A stretch of 64,000 nucleotides of DNA from Neotamlana sedimentorum (GTDB lineage Bacteria > Bacteroidota > Bacteroidia > Flavobacteriales > Flavobacteriaceae). The translations under genes and the position numbers were made by a program. The stretch is taken from positions 372,001 through 436,000 of the forward strand of contig NZ_JTDW01000002.1 of assembly GCF_000943565.1 (NCBI RefSeq), written 5' to 3'. Positions 1 to 8,152 of this stretch are shown in pieces (within the stretch, counting starts at the first letter, position 1; every line of letters starts with the position of its first letter). The notes below the pieces were generated by a model. It saw only the letters and a list, made by a program, of their open reading frames with translations. It had not been told where the DNA came from and did no database searches.

Positions 1-1101
1 ATGAAACCAATCGATTCTATGCGTTATTACAAATCGTTTTTACGTACCGGAATGATGTCTATGGATCCGCATACAGGTCATGTAAAAGCTTGGGTTGGTG
101 GTGTAAATTACAGACATTTTCAGTACGACATGGTAAAGCAAGGGAAACGCCAAATAGGTTCAACCTTTAAGCCTTTGGTGTATACAGCAGCTATCGATCA
201 GTTACACTATTCACCATGCGATGAGTTTCCAGATGTACCTTATTGTATTGAAGCTAATAAATATGGAAATCCAGAAGAATGGTGTCCAAAAAATTCGACG
301 CCAGACTATGGTGGTACCCGATCGTTAAAAAATGCCTTAGCAAATTCGGTTAACACTATTACTGCGCAACTTATTGATAAAGTGGGGCCACAAACCGTGG
401 TCGATTTAGCTAAAAAATTAGGTATAGAGTCCGATATTCCTGCGGTACCTTCAATTGCTTTAGGAACGCCAGGTATTAGTGTTTACGAAATGGTTGGTGC
501 TTATTCTACGTTTGCAAACCAAGGTGTTTATACCAAACCTGTAATGGTTACTACCATTGAAGATAAAAACGGGACTATTTTATACCAATTTAAACCAGAA
601 ACCCGCGATGTTTTAAGTGAAGAAACGGCTTATGTAACGGTTAAATTAATGCAAGGTGTTACCGAAGGTGGTTCGGGTACACGTTTACGAACCGTAGGTT
701 ACGATAAGTGGCGCGCAGAATACAGAGAAGTTATTACAGGATATCCATACCAGTTTACAAACCCAATAGCTGGTAAAACAGGTACTACGCAAAACCAAAG
801 TGATGGTTGGTTTATGGGTATGGTTCCAAATTTAGTAACGGGTGTTTGGGTTGGTGCCGATGATAGAGCTGCGCATTTTAAAAGTATTACCTACGGGCAA
901 GGCGCTACAATGGCTTTACCTATTTGGGGTGTTTATATGAAAAATTGTTATGCAGATGCCGATTTAAATATATCCAAAGAAGACTTTATTGCGCCAAAGG
1001 AATTAACCATTAACATTGATTGTTCAGTTAAAGATGATGGTAATAATGCTTCAGATGATACTCCAAATACCGAAGAAACTTTAGATGATTTGGATTTTTA
1101 A
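1..1101 (+). CDS. Class A penicillin-binding protein (PBP1A-type), C-terminal transpeptidase part, truncated by window start
   Basis: This is the transpeptidase end of a bifunctional peptidoglycan synthase, which cross-links stem peptides on the outer face of the inner membrane. The three active-site motifs are in order: STFK with Ser54 and Lys57, SVN at 116-118, and KTGTT starting at Lys259. The glycosyltransferase domain and membrane anchor are missing. The first base of the window is an internal Met codon, so the real start lies upstream; full PBP1A proteins are about 750-850 aa. The acidic, low-complexity tail (DDGNNASDDTPNTEETLDDLDF) is usual for flavobacterial PBP1A. The stop overlaps the stop of the convergent acetoacetyl-CoA synthetase gene by 4 bp. 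The family is certain; I leave the symbol blank because mrcA/ponA naming is not fixed here. Confidence 0.93.
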   Translation: MKPIDSMRYYKSFLRTGMMSMDPHTGHVKAWVGGVNYRHFQYDMVKQGKRQIGSTFKPLVYTAAIDQLHYSPCDEFPDVPYCIEANKYGNPEEWCPKNSTPDYGGTRSLKNALANSVNTITAQLIDKVGPQTVVDLAKKLGIESDIPAVPSIALGTPGISVYEMVGAYSTFANQGVYTKPVMVTTIEDKNGTILYQFKPETRDVLSEETAYVTVKLMQGVTEGGSGTRLRTVGYDKWRAEYREVITGYPYQFTNPIAGKTGTTQNQSDGWFMGMVPNLVTGVWVGADDRAAHFKSITYGQGATMALPIWGVYMKNCYADADLNISKEDFIAPKELTINIDCSVKDDGNNASDDTPNTEETLDDLDF

Positions 1102-3059
1102 CTAATACTCTTAGCAAAATCAACAAAAAACGCCACCGATTCGGGGTTTTTCATAGCATCAATATTTATGCTTTTTTCTAAAGGCATTTTAAGTAAAATC
1201 TTTTTTACGGGTGCTTCCATTTTTTTACCGCTAATGGTATACGGTATATCTGGAGTTTCTATAATTGCATCGGGGACGTGGCGTGGTGAATATTCGGTTT
1301 TAAGTTCGTGATTTATTTGTGCTTTTAAATCGTCGTTTAAAACGTTGTTGGGTTTCATTTTTACAAAAAGAGGCATGTAATGGTTACCACCTTCAAGTTC
1401 TAAATTAACAATTAAAGCATCTTCAATTTCGGTTATGTTGTTAATTGCTCTATAAATTTCGGCAGTACCAATTCTAATACCGTGTCGGTTTAAAGTAGCA
1501 TCAGAGCGTCCGTAAATAACTAATCCGTGTGTTTCAGAATTAATTTTTATAAAATCGCCATGGCGCCATTTGCCTGGGTAATCTTCGAAATAACTGGCTT
1601 TATAACGTTTGTTTTCGGCATCATTCCAAAAATAAATAGGCATTGTGGGCATGGGTTTATCAATTACCATTTCGCCTAATTCATCTTCAACTGTTTCAGC
1701 TAAATCATTATAAGCAAAAAGCGACACACCTAAAGCTCTACATTGAATTTCACCCGAATACACAGGATAGTCTAAACAACCACCAACAAAAGCAGTACAA
1801 ACATCGGTGCCACCAGCCATTGAGCATAGCCAAACATCATTTTTAATATGTTTATAAACATAATCGAATGCATCGGGAGGTAAAGGGGCTCCTGTTGAAC
1901 TTATGGATCGAATAGACGATAAACTGTGTGTTGTTTTTGGCGATATATTACGTTTCATACTGGTTACTAAAAACGGTGCGCTGGTGCCAAAATGAGTGAT
2001 GTTTACCTTGTCGGAAAAATCCCAAAGCGCATTAAAATTGGGAAATGTTGGAGAACCATCGAACAATACCATAGTAGCGCCCATGAGTAATGAAGCTTGC
2101 AAGAAATTCCACATCATCCAGCCTGTTGTTGAAAACCAAAAGTAATTTTCGTTAGGTTTTACATCATTGTGAAACGCCATATATTTATAATGTTCTAGTA
2201 AAACACCTCCAGTACTATGTACAATGGGTTTTGGCAGGCCTGTGGTGCCGGAAGAGTATAAAACCCAAATAGGATCGTTAAACTCAACAGGTGTGAATTC
2301 TAAAGTTTTAGCAGTGTTGTTCCAAAGAGTTTCAATATTTGTATAGTGCTCTGGAAATGCGTTAGCTTCCTTTATATAATTATGAATAATAACGTTCTCG
2401 AGCGATGGTAATGCTTTAACAATACTATTTACAACATCGGTTTTATCGTAGGGTTTTCCGTTGTAATAATAACCGTTTACAGCAATAATTACTTTTGGAT
2501 TTATTTGCGAAAAGCGATCGATTACACTATCAACACCAAAATCGGGAGAGGTGCTCGACCAAATTGCGCCTAAACTATTTGCCGCCAGAAAACAAATGGT
2601 GGCTTCGGGTATGTTTGGTAAAAATGCTACGACACGATCGCCTTTTGTTATGCCTATACTTTTAAAATAATGTGCCATGGCAGCAACTTTTAGTTTTAAC
2701 GCTTTCCAGGTAATGTTTTGTATTGTTCCTGATTCATGACCAAAAATAATGGCCGTTTTAGTGGCTTGGTAGTTTTTAAAAATATGTTCGGTATAATTAA
2801 GAGTGGCGCCTTCAAACCATTTTACACCTGGCATATTGTAGCTTGAAATAATGTTTTTGTATGGCGAATGGAAAGTTACTTTAAAATATTTAGTAATGCT
2901 TTGCCAAAAATCTCCAATATGTGTAATGGACCATGTCCATAGCTCTTCGTAACTTTTAAATTTGAGGTTGTAATGTATTGATAGCCAGTTTCTATATTGA
3001 TTTAAATGACTTTGTTTTAAAACACTAGTTGTTGGTATATAAAGTGGTGTAACCGACAT
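1098..3059 (-). CDS. Acetoacetyl-CoA synthetase (acetoacetate--CoA ligase)
   Basis: ANL-superfamily adenylate-forming enzyme of 653 aa, the normal length for acetoacetate-CoA ligase. It would activate acetoacetate to acetoacetyl-CoA with ATP in the cytoplasm, feeding ketone bodies or leucine breakdown products into central metabolism. The N-terminal ACS-type segment contains PGVKWFEGATLNYTEH. The phosphate-binding AMP motif YSSGTTGLPKPIVHS lies near residues 265-280. The second adenylation motif YGRSDATLNRHGIRIGTAEIY and a C-terminal GKKMEAPVKK, with the conserved catalytic Lys, complete the fold. GATLNYTEH and the absence of acetyl-CoA synthetase signatures favour acetoacetate over acetate. 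It is monocistronic and convergent with the PBP gene, with a 4-bp overlap. Confidence 0.93.
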   Translation of the reverse strand: MSVTPLYIPTTSVLKQSHLNQYRNWLSIHYNLKFKSYEELWTWSITHIGDFWQSITKYFKVTFHSPYKNIISSYNMPGVKWFEGATLNYTEHIFKNYQATKTAIIFGHESGTIQNITWKALKLKVAAMAHYFKSIGITKGDRVVAFLPNIPEATICFLAANSLGAIWSSTSPDFGVDSVIDRFSQINPKVIIAVNGYYYNGKPYDKTDVVNSIVKALPSLENVIIHNYIKEANAFPEHYTNIETLWNNTAKTLEFTPVEFNDPIWVLYSSGTTGLPKPIVHSTGGVLLEHYKYMAFHNDVKPNENYFWFSTTGWMMWNFLQASLLMGATMVLFDGSPTFPNFNALWDFSDKVNITHFGTSAPFLVTSMKRNISPKTTHSLSSIRSISSTGAPLPPDAFDYVYKHIKNDVWLCSMAGGTDVCTAFVGGCLDYPVYSGEIQCRALGVSLFAYNDLAETVEDELGEMVIDKPMPTMPIYFWNDAENKRYKASYFEDYPGKWRHGDFIKINSETHGLVIYGRSDATLNRHGIRIGTAEIYRAINNITEIEDALIVNLELEGGNHYMPLFVKMKPNNVLNDDLKAQINHELKTEYSPRHVPDAIIETPDIPYTISGKKMEAPVKKILLKMPLEKSINIDAMKNPESVAFFVDFAKSIS

Positions 3060-3173
3060 AGTTTGTATGTTTTTAATTTAGTTGATTTACGCCTAAAATT
3101 TTATCAAATGTTAAAAAAATATGTATTTCAACGAAAAAATATGTTTTTTAGCGATATAATTAAATAACTCTAT

Positions 3174-3181
3174 TATATTTG
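3174..3181 (+). promoter_or_regulatory. Bacteroidota -7 promoter element in front of a hairpin repeat region
   Basis: TATATTTG fits the TAnnTTTG -7 consensus of the Bacteroidota primary sigma factor. It points rightward into 3182-3437, a stretch with no annotated long gene, and so suggests a short transcript containing the hairpin repeats and a possible 42-aa ORF. I found no good -33 TTG. Confidence 0.35.
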
Positions 3182-3212
3182 TAGAGCCCAAAATAACCAA
3201 ATAATTAATAAT

Positions 3213-3342
3213 AGATTTAGCCAAATCTGCTAAAAAATTAACCAAAAATGTAGACCCAAATCTACCTGAACTTAACCAAAATTGTAGACCCAAATCTACT
3301 AAAATCTTAAACCTATGAATTTTGCATCAAATCTACCTGAAC
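3213..3342 (+). repeat. Short tandem hairpin repeats in a 378-bp intergenic gap
   Basis: Two 28-bp units, 3238-3265 and 3272-3299, differ at one base and repeat with a 34-bp period. Each contains GTAGA-CCCAAA-TCTAC, a 5-bp stem with a 6-nt loop. A related hairpin, AGATTT-AGCC-AAATCT, precedes them at 3213-3228. The 15-mer CAAATCTACCTGAAC occurs at 3257-3271 and again at 3328-3342. The region lies between divergent promoter space of the synthetase gene and the 3' end of the ABC gene. I see no known family. Confidence 0.6.
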
Positions 3343-3443
3343 AACCTACTTTAATTGAAAGCAAATTCAAGGAAACTGTTAAAAAAAATATACAGTTTTT
3401 GAAAAGTTTGCTTTATTTAACCAAAAAGATTTTCATGCTATAA
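3315..3443 (+). CDS. Possible 42-aa small ORF downstream of hairpin repeats
   Basis: An ATG at 3315 opens a 42-codon frame (starting MNFASNLPEQPTLIESK, then a Lys- and Leu-rich half) that ends with TAA at 3441-3443, overlapping the end of the convergent ABC gene. It follows the TATATTTG promoter element and the hairpin repeats in the same direction. The composition (charged first half, KKNIQFLKSLLYLTKKIF second half) looks like an amphipathic helix. I recognise no family, and its translation is uncertain. It could equally be a relic of a longer gene or chance. Confidence 0.25.
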   Translation: MNFASNLPEQPTLIESKFKETVKKNIQFLKSLLYLTKKIFML

Positions 3444-3463
3444 CCCTTTGGGTATAGCATGAA
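3432..3463 (-). terminator. Terminator hairpin overlapping the ABC gene stop codon
   Basis: On the minus strand TTCATGCTATA pairs perfectly with TATAGCATGAA (11 bp) around a CCCAAAGGGT loop, followed by AAATCTTTTT. The stop codon (TAG at 3438-3440) sits inside the 3' arm, so the last codons of the gene and the terminator are the same DNA. Confidence 0.7.
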
Positions 3464-5117
3464 TTAGCTTTTGGGTATATGCCTTTTTAGGGTTGCTGTA
3501 AATAGCATCGGCATCATCTAATTCTTCAATTTTACCTTTATTCATTACCAGTAATTGATCGCTCATATATTTTACCACTGCTAAGTCGTGTGAAATGAAA
3601 ATATAGGTAAAACCAAAAGCTTCTTTTAATTCATTTAATAAGTTTAGCACTTGGGCTTGAACCGAAATATCTAATGCCGATACAGATTCGTCGCAAACTA
3701 TAAGTTTTGGCTGTAATGCAATAGTTCTGGCAATACCAATACGTTGACGTTGACCACCAGAAAATTCGTGTGGATATCTATTAAAATAATCTTCACTTAG
3801 ACCAACACGGTTTAAAATATCGATAGTTTTTTCTTTTCTTTCAGTATCTGTTTGATATAATTTATGGACTTTCATGGGTTCCATAATAGCTTCACCAATT
3901 GGAATACGTGGATTTAAAGACGAATAAGGATCTTGAAAAATGATTTGTATTTCTTTTCTTAAGGTTTTTAAATCGCTATTTTTTAGCTTTGTAATATCCT
4001 TACCTTTATATAAAATACTTCCTGCTGTAGCCTTGTCTAGTTGTAAAATAGCATTGCCTAAGGTGCTTTTACCACAGCCCGATTCGCCAACTAATCCTAA
4101 TGTTTCGCCTTCGTAAAGCTTAAAACTAACACCGTTTACGGCTTTAAAATTCTCCGGTTTTGTAAACCAACCACCTTTCTTTAAATATTCTTTTTCAACA
4201 TTTATAACCTCTAATAGAGGTGCTTTACTATATATTTTCTTATGGTTTTCGGTACGTTGTTCTGTGGTAATGATTTCGGTTTTTGGTGTGCCATCTAAAA
4301 AATCTTGAATGGTTGGCAAAACTTTTAATCGAGTATCTAGCGAGGGTCTAGAGTTAATTAGGGCTTTGGTGTAAATGTGTTTAGGCTCCTTAAAAATAGT
4401 TTGTGCTTTACCTTGTTCTACAATGTCTCCTTTGTACATTACTAAAATACGATCGGAAATTTCGGAAATTAAAGACAAGTCGTGAGTAATAAAAATAATA
4501 CTCATTTTAGTATCGCTTTGTAACGATTTTAAAAGTTTAACAATGTCTTTTTGTACGGTTACATCGAGTGCTGTTGTTGGCTCGTCGGCAATTAAAATAT
4601 CGGGTTTGCAAGCAATGGCCATAGCAATCATTACCCGTTGTTTTTGTCCGCCAGAAATTTCATGGGGATAAGCTTTAAATACCCGTTCTGGGTTAGGGAG
4701 TTTTACCTTTTCGAATAGAGAAATAACTTCTGGTTTGGCTTCCTTTTTTTCGTAAAATGTATGCTGTGTTAATATTTCTAAAACTTGTTCTCCACAACTC
4801 AAAGACGGGTTTAAAGAACTCATTGGTTCTTGAAAAATCATAGCAATTTTATTGCCTCGAATGTCTTGAAATGATTTTGATGGTAAGGTTGTTAATTCTT
4901 GATTGTTATAAGAAATAGAACCAGAAGTAATTTTTGATATTTTTTTAGGTAACAAACCTAAAATAGCTAAAGATGACACCGATTTGCCTGATCCAGATTC
5001 TCCAACAATACCCAAAATTTCGTTTTCGAAAACTTGGTAGGAAATACCATGGATAACTTCATTTTTGCCAAAGGAAATTTTAAGATTATTTATCGATAAA
5101 ATAGGTGCTTTGTCCAT
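3438..5117 (-). CDS. Fused peptide ABC transporter ATP-binding protein (DppD-DppF type)
   Basis: A 559-aa protein with two complete ABC ATPase halves, as in GsiA/YejF-type proteins that power dipeptide, oligopeptide or glutathione uptake from the cytoplasmic side of the inner membrane. Half one has Walker A GIVGESGSGKS near residue 36, signature ISGGQKQR and Walker B ILIADEPT. Half two, from about residue 300, has GLVGESGCGKS, FSGGQRQR and LIVCDES. An oligopeptide-transporter C-terminal segment (IYTKALINSRPSLDTR) links them. No permease or binding protein is adjacent, so the substrate cannot be set here; the permease genes must lie elsewhere. It lies 16 bp downstream of the exonuclease gene on the same strand. 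Confidence 0.93.
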   Translation of the reverse strand: MDKAPILSINNLKISFGKNEVIHGISYQVFENEILGIVGESGSGKSVSSLAILGLLPKKISKITSGSISYNNQELTTLPSKSFQDIRGNKIAMIFQEPMSSLNPSLSCGEQVLEILTQHTFYEKKEAKPEVISLFEKVKLPNPERVFKAYPHEISGGQKQRVMIAMAIACKPDILIADEPTTALDVTVQKDIVKLLKSLQSDTKMSIIFITHDLSLISEISDRILVMYKGDIVEQGKAQTIFKEPKHIYTKALINSRPSLDTRLKVLPTIQDFLDGTPKTEIITTEQRTENHKKIYSKAPLLEVINVEKEYLKKGGWFTKPENFKAVNGVSFKLYEGETLGLVGESGCGKSTLGNAILQLDKATAGSILYKGKDITKLKNSDLKTLRKEIQIIFQDPYSSLNPRIPIGEAIMEPMKVHKLYQTDTERKEKTIDILNRVGLSEDYFNRYPHEFSGGQRQRIGIARTIALQPKLIVCDESVSALDISVQAQVLNLLNELKEAFGFTYIFISHDLAVVKYMSDQLLVMNKGKIEELDDADAIYSNPKKAYTQKLIHAIPKGL

Positions 5118-5133
5118 TTTAGTTTTTCAATTT

Positions 5134-5847
5134 TTATACATGTAAAATTTCATCCTCATTTAAAATATCGTCACCGCGTAGGCGCAACAGTATTTGCGCT
5201 ACAGCAATAGTGTCTTTTTCACAATAAATTATTATTCGGTCTATGTCGTTTTCTTCGTAATATACCCGGCACACTTCGCTACCGTCAATATCGTCTTTTG
5301 GCGACGGAATTCCTAACACATTGGTTAATAACTTTAATGAGGTGTAAGTTTTAAAATCGCCAAATTTCCAGAGTTCGAGGGTGTCTAAATGTGGAACTTC
5401 CCACGGTTTTTTACCAAATAAATTAAGTTTATATGGTAACTCGATATTATTTATAATCATGCGGCGCGCAATGTATGGAAAGTCGAATTCCTTGCCGTTA
5501 TGGGCGCAAAGTAAATGATGATTTTGGCTAAAATGAGAAATGATTAAGTTCTTAAATTCACGTAAAAGTTTGGCTTCTTCACCAAAAAAGGAAGTAACTC
5601 GAAATTTGCGTAAATCACCTTGAAAATTAAAGTAACCGACAGATATGCATACTATTTTACCAAATTCAGCCCAAATACCAGCACGTTCGTAAAACTCTTC
5701 AGGTGTGTAATCGTCTTTACGTTGGTATTTCGATTTATGTTCCCAAAGGGTTTGTTTGGTTTCGTCTAAATCTGAAAAGTTTGCTGTTTCTGGAACGGTT
5801 TCAATATCTAAAAATAATATATGTTCAAGATTTAGTTTTTGTATCAT
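5134..5847 (-). CDS. Predicted 3'-5' exonuclease, PolB-like (RNase H fold)
   Basis: A 237-aa DEDD-type exonuclease of the PolB-exonuclease-like family found across Bacteroidota. The first catalytic motif is DIETVP (Asp14, Glu16). The second is in LLCAHNGKEFDFPYIARRM near residue 120, with the typical N-x3-FD. The third is YCEKDTIAVAQ near residue 205. These acidic residues would bind two metal ions for hydrolysis of DNA or RNA ends. No polymerase domain is attached, and this length is usual for the stand-alone family. Biological substrate unknown. It probably shares a transcript with the ABC gene (16-bp gap). Confidence 0.85.
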   Translation of the reverse strand: MIQKLNLEHILFLDIETVPETANFSDLDETKQTLWEHKSKYQRKDDYTPEEFYERAGIWAEFGKIVCISVGYFNFQGDLRKFRVTSFFGEEAKLLREFKNLIISHFSQNHHLLCAHNGKEFDFPYIARRMIINNIELPYKLNLFGKKPWEVPHLDTLELWKFGDFKTYTSLKLLTNVLGIPSPKDDIDGSEVCRVYYEENDIDRIIIYCEKDTIAVAQILLRLRGDDILNEDEILHV

Positions 5848-5853
5848 GGTTGT

Positions 5854-5867
5854 TTTCCGCGAAAGCG
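5854..5867 (+). repeat. GC-rich 14-mer TTTCCGCGAAAGCG, first copy
   Basis: TTTCCGCGAAAGCG lies in the 25-bp gap between the exonuclease and serine hydrolase genes. Its exact reverse complement is at 36424-36437, also between genes. The motif is GC-rich against AT-rich surroundings and partly palindromic (CGCTTTCGCG on the other strand). Confidence 0.5.
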
Positions 5868-5872
5868 CTGTG

Positions 5873-7018
5873 TTAATTATTCATCATTTTGTAGGCTTCT
5901 TCTATATAAACGGTTATATCGTTTGTGAATTTACCAACGCCTTGGTCGGGCGATTTTTTGTGGCCTAAGCGAACAATAATTAGGTTGTCGTTGGGTTCAA
6001 CTAAAACGTATTGGCCTAAGTGGCCACGCATCATAAAAAAGTGTTTGTTGTCAACATCTTTTAGCCACCAGCCATAGCCGTATTCTGGACTTTCTTTAAA
6101 GCGCGGGGTAATGCTTTTTTTTACGAATGCAGAGTCTAGAAGTTGTTTGCCGTTCCATTTACCGTTGTCTTTGTATAGTTTGCCAAAGCGGGCAAAATCT
6201 CGAGCACTGCTTGAAATACAACAAAACGTTTTGGCTAACCTGTTTTTGTCGTCGTCTAGTTGCCAAAGCGCATTGTTGGCAGCTCCCATAGGTTTCCAGA
6301 AACTTTCTGATAAGTAATTGGCTAAGGTTTTTCCTGTAGCCTTTTGTATTACCATGCCTAATAGAGCTGTGCTTCCACTTAAATATTCAAATTCTACACC
6401 TGGTGTTTTTACTACTTTTTGGTTTAAAATGGTTTCGGCTAAATCGTCGTCGTAATTGGCTCGTGCGGTTACCGAAAACGGACTTGTGTAATGCTCAACC
6501 CAATCTAAGCCTGATGCCATTGATGATAAATCGCCAACCGTTGTTTTTGCATAATTATATTGAGGATAAAAATCACTTAACGGTTGGTCTAGGTTTTTTA
6601 TATAACCATCCATAATGGCTTTTCCTAATAGGGCTGAGGTTATACTTTTTGCCATTGAGAACGAGTTGGTTTTAGAGTCTTTATTGTACCCATCGTAATA
6701 TTTTTCAAACCAAATACTATCGTTTTTTATAATTACATAGGCAATGGTTCCCCAATCTTGATTTACTTTCTTGAGCTTTTCTGTAGGTTTTACGCTGTTG
6801 TAGTTTTTATGAATTGGCCATTCATCAACCTTTGTTCCTTTTTTTATGGTATCGTTTTCAAAGTACGGATAATCGTCTATAAAAGCTGTTTTATGGCCAG
6901 TAAAATAAACAACTTTTACGCCTTTAATAATATAATCATAATCAAAAACATATAATAAAATTATTATAAGAGCAAGTATTGCAGCAAGCCATTTAAGAAG
7001 CTTTTTTATAAATTTCAT
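5873..7018 (-). CDS. Membrane-anchored serine hydrolase (class C beta-lactamase / EstB family)
   Basis: A 381-aa protein with an N-terminal hydrophobic segment (about residues 9-25, WLAAILALIIILLYVF) that would anchor it in the inner membrane with the catalytic domain outside. The nucleophile motif is SMAK (Ser121, Lys124), and a YLS motif stands where the YxN/YxS tyrosine is expected. A late GHLGQ replaces the usual HxG/KTG motif. Family members are esterases, D-amino peptidases or penicillin-binding-like enzymes; true beta-lactamase activity cannot be inferred. It is one of three serine hydrolases of this superfamily in the window, the others at 8153 and 34716. Confidence 0.85.
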   Translation of the reverse strand: MKFIKKLLKWLAAILALIIILLYVFDYDYIIKGVKVVYFTGHKTAFIDDYPYFENDTIKKGTKVDEWPIHKNYNSVKPTEKLKKVNQDWGTIAYVIIKNDSIWFEKYYDGYNKDSKTNSFSMAKSITSALLGKAIMDGYIKNLDQPLSDFYPQYNYAKTTVGDLSSMASGLDWVEHYTSPFSVTARANYDDDLAETILNQKVVKTPGVEFEYLSGSTALLGMVIQKATGKTLANYLSESFWKPMGAANNALWQLDDDKNRLAKTFCCISSSARDFARFGKLYKDNGKWNGKQLLDSAFVKKSITPRFKESPEYGYGWWLKDVDNKHFFMMRGHLGQYVLVEPNDNLIIVRLGHKKSPDQGVGKFTNDITVYIEEAYKMMNN

Positions 7019-7065
7019 AGGGTGTAGGGTTTAGTTGAAATAAATATAAGTATTTTAAATGAAGA

Positions 7066-7577
7066 TTATTTATTTCTACGAAGCTTTAGCTTTTCTTTGT
7101 AAAAAGATTTATTCGCAACATAAATGGTTTTGCTTAATTCTGATATTACAACCCCGTTTTTATCTGTAATGCTTGTGTTTTTTATAAGATTAAACTCTCC
7201 GTGTTTTGCAACTTCAGATTTTATGTTTTTAATTTCTTCGTTTTTAAATATAAACTCGCAATAAACAGTGCTTCTTGCTGGTTTTTTATATTTTATAGTT
7301 GCTGCTTTATCCCAAACTACATACTCTTTTCCTAAAATATTTATAAGCTGAATCATGTAAAGTGGGTCTGTTGCAGAAAACAAACTGCCTCCAAAAATAG
7401 TTCCACAAAATTTTTATAGCTTAAAGGAATTTTTATTTTAACGTATAACAAATCGTTTGATACTTCTGTTACTTTAGCTGTTGTTCGCCTATACATTGGC
7501 GACCAATTAAAGCCATATTTATATATTTGAGCATCGCTAAAAAATGTTCTTGCTAATTTTGTAATGGTTTGGTACAC
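7066..7577 (-). pseudogene. DUF4442 (hotdog-fold thioesterase-like) gene with a -1 frameshift
   Basis: Two overlapping frames together make one DUF4442 protein of about 170 aa. The N-terminal part (7353-7577) begins MYQTITKLARTFFSDAQIYK; the C-terminal part (7066-7383) begins at FSATDPLYMIQLINILGKEYVVWDKAA. Adding one base near 7405-7407 would restore KNFVGTIFGGSLFSATDP across the joint, in place of the out-of-frame NFVELFLEAVCFLQ. The rest of the gene is intact and shows no other damage, so this is either a very recent inactivation or a base-call error in the short run at the site. DUF4442 proteins resemble acyl-CoA thioesterases; substrate unknown. The gene lies 2 bp from the next gene upstream. 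Confidence 0.8.
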
Positions 7578-7578
7578 A

Positions 7579-8052
7579 CTAAAACAAAGTTTGTTGTTTA
7601 GACGGGCTTTCGTGATTTAATAGCCATTGTTTGCGGTGTAAGCCCCCGGCATAACCTGTTAAACTACCATCGCTACCTATTACGCGGTGACAAGGTACTA
7701 CAATCCAAAGAGGGTTTTTGCTATTGGCGTTGGCAACGGCTCGAATGGCTTTTATATCACCTAGTTGTTTAGAAAGTTCTAAATAAGATAATGTTTTTCC
7801 GCAGGGAATTTGTTCTAATAGTTTCCAAACTTGTTTTTGAAAGTCGGTCCCTTTTGGATTTAGTTTTAAACTGAAGTTTTTACGAGATCCGTCAAAATAC
7901 TCTTTTAATTGAATAACACAGTCTTCTAAAATTATAGGAATAATATCTGTTAAGCTTTCTTTTGAATTTAAAACAGTAATGGATTGAATACCATTCTCAT
8001 TTCCGGAAATTTTAGTGAATCCTATTGGCGAGTTAATGATACATTCTTCCAT
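7579..8052 (-). CDS. ogt: Methylated-DNA--protein-cysteine S-methyltransferase
   Basis: A 157-aa suicide repair protein that moves a methyl group from O6-methylguanine in DNA to its own cysteine. The acceptor motif IVVPCHRVIG places the reactive Cys at residue 121. The DNA-binding helix motif with the conserved RAVANANSKNP and the C-terminal TGYAGGLHRKQWLLNHE are present. The length matches the single-domain Ogt class with no fused AraC or Ada domain. The frame starts 26 codons before a recognisable core, which fits family N-termini. It may be co-transcribed with the frameshifted DUF4442 gene (1-bp gap). Confidence 0.93.
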   Translation of the reverse strand: MEECIINSPIGFTKISGNENGIQSITVLNSKESLTDIIPIILEDCVIQLKEYFDGSRKNFSLKLNPKGTDFQKQVWKLLEQIPCGKTLSYLELSKQLGDIKAIRAVANANSKNPLWIVVPCHRVIGSDGSLTGYAGGLHRKQWLLNHESPSKQQTLF

Positions 8053-8152
8053 TTATTTTTTTGCTTAAGATACAAAATATAACAGCAAAATTTTTTTTGA
8101 TGACATTTTAAAATTAATTCGATGAGTAAACAAACAATACAATTATCAAGTT

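Noticed and set aside
3111-3293. 60-aa minus-strand frame over the tandem hairpins
   Set aside because: It is the translation of the two repeat units and their AT-rich surroundings (repeated GSTFLVNFL-type pattern), with no homology pattern or promoter.
5873-7018. Antibiotic-resistance beta-lactamase
   Set aside because: The SxxK/YxS set alone is shared by esterases and peptidases of the superfamily; membrane anchor and weak third motif argue against calling resistance. The same applies to 8153 and 34716.
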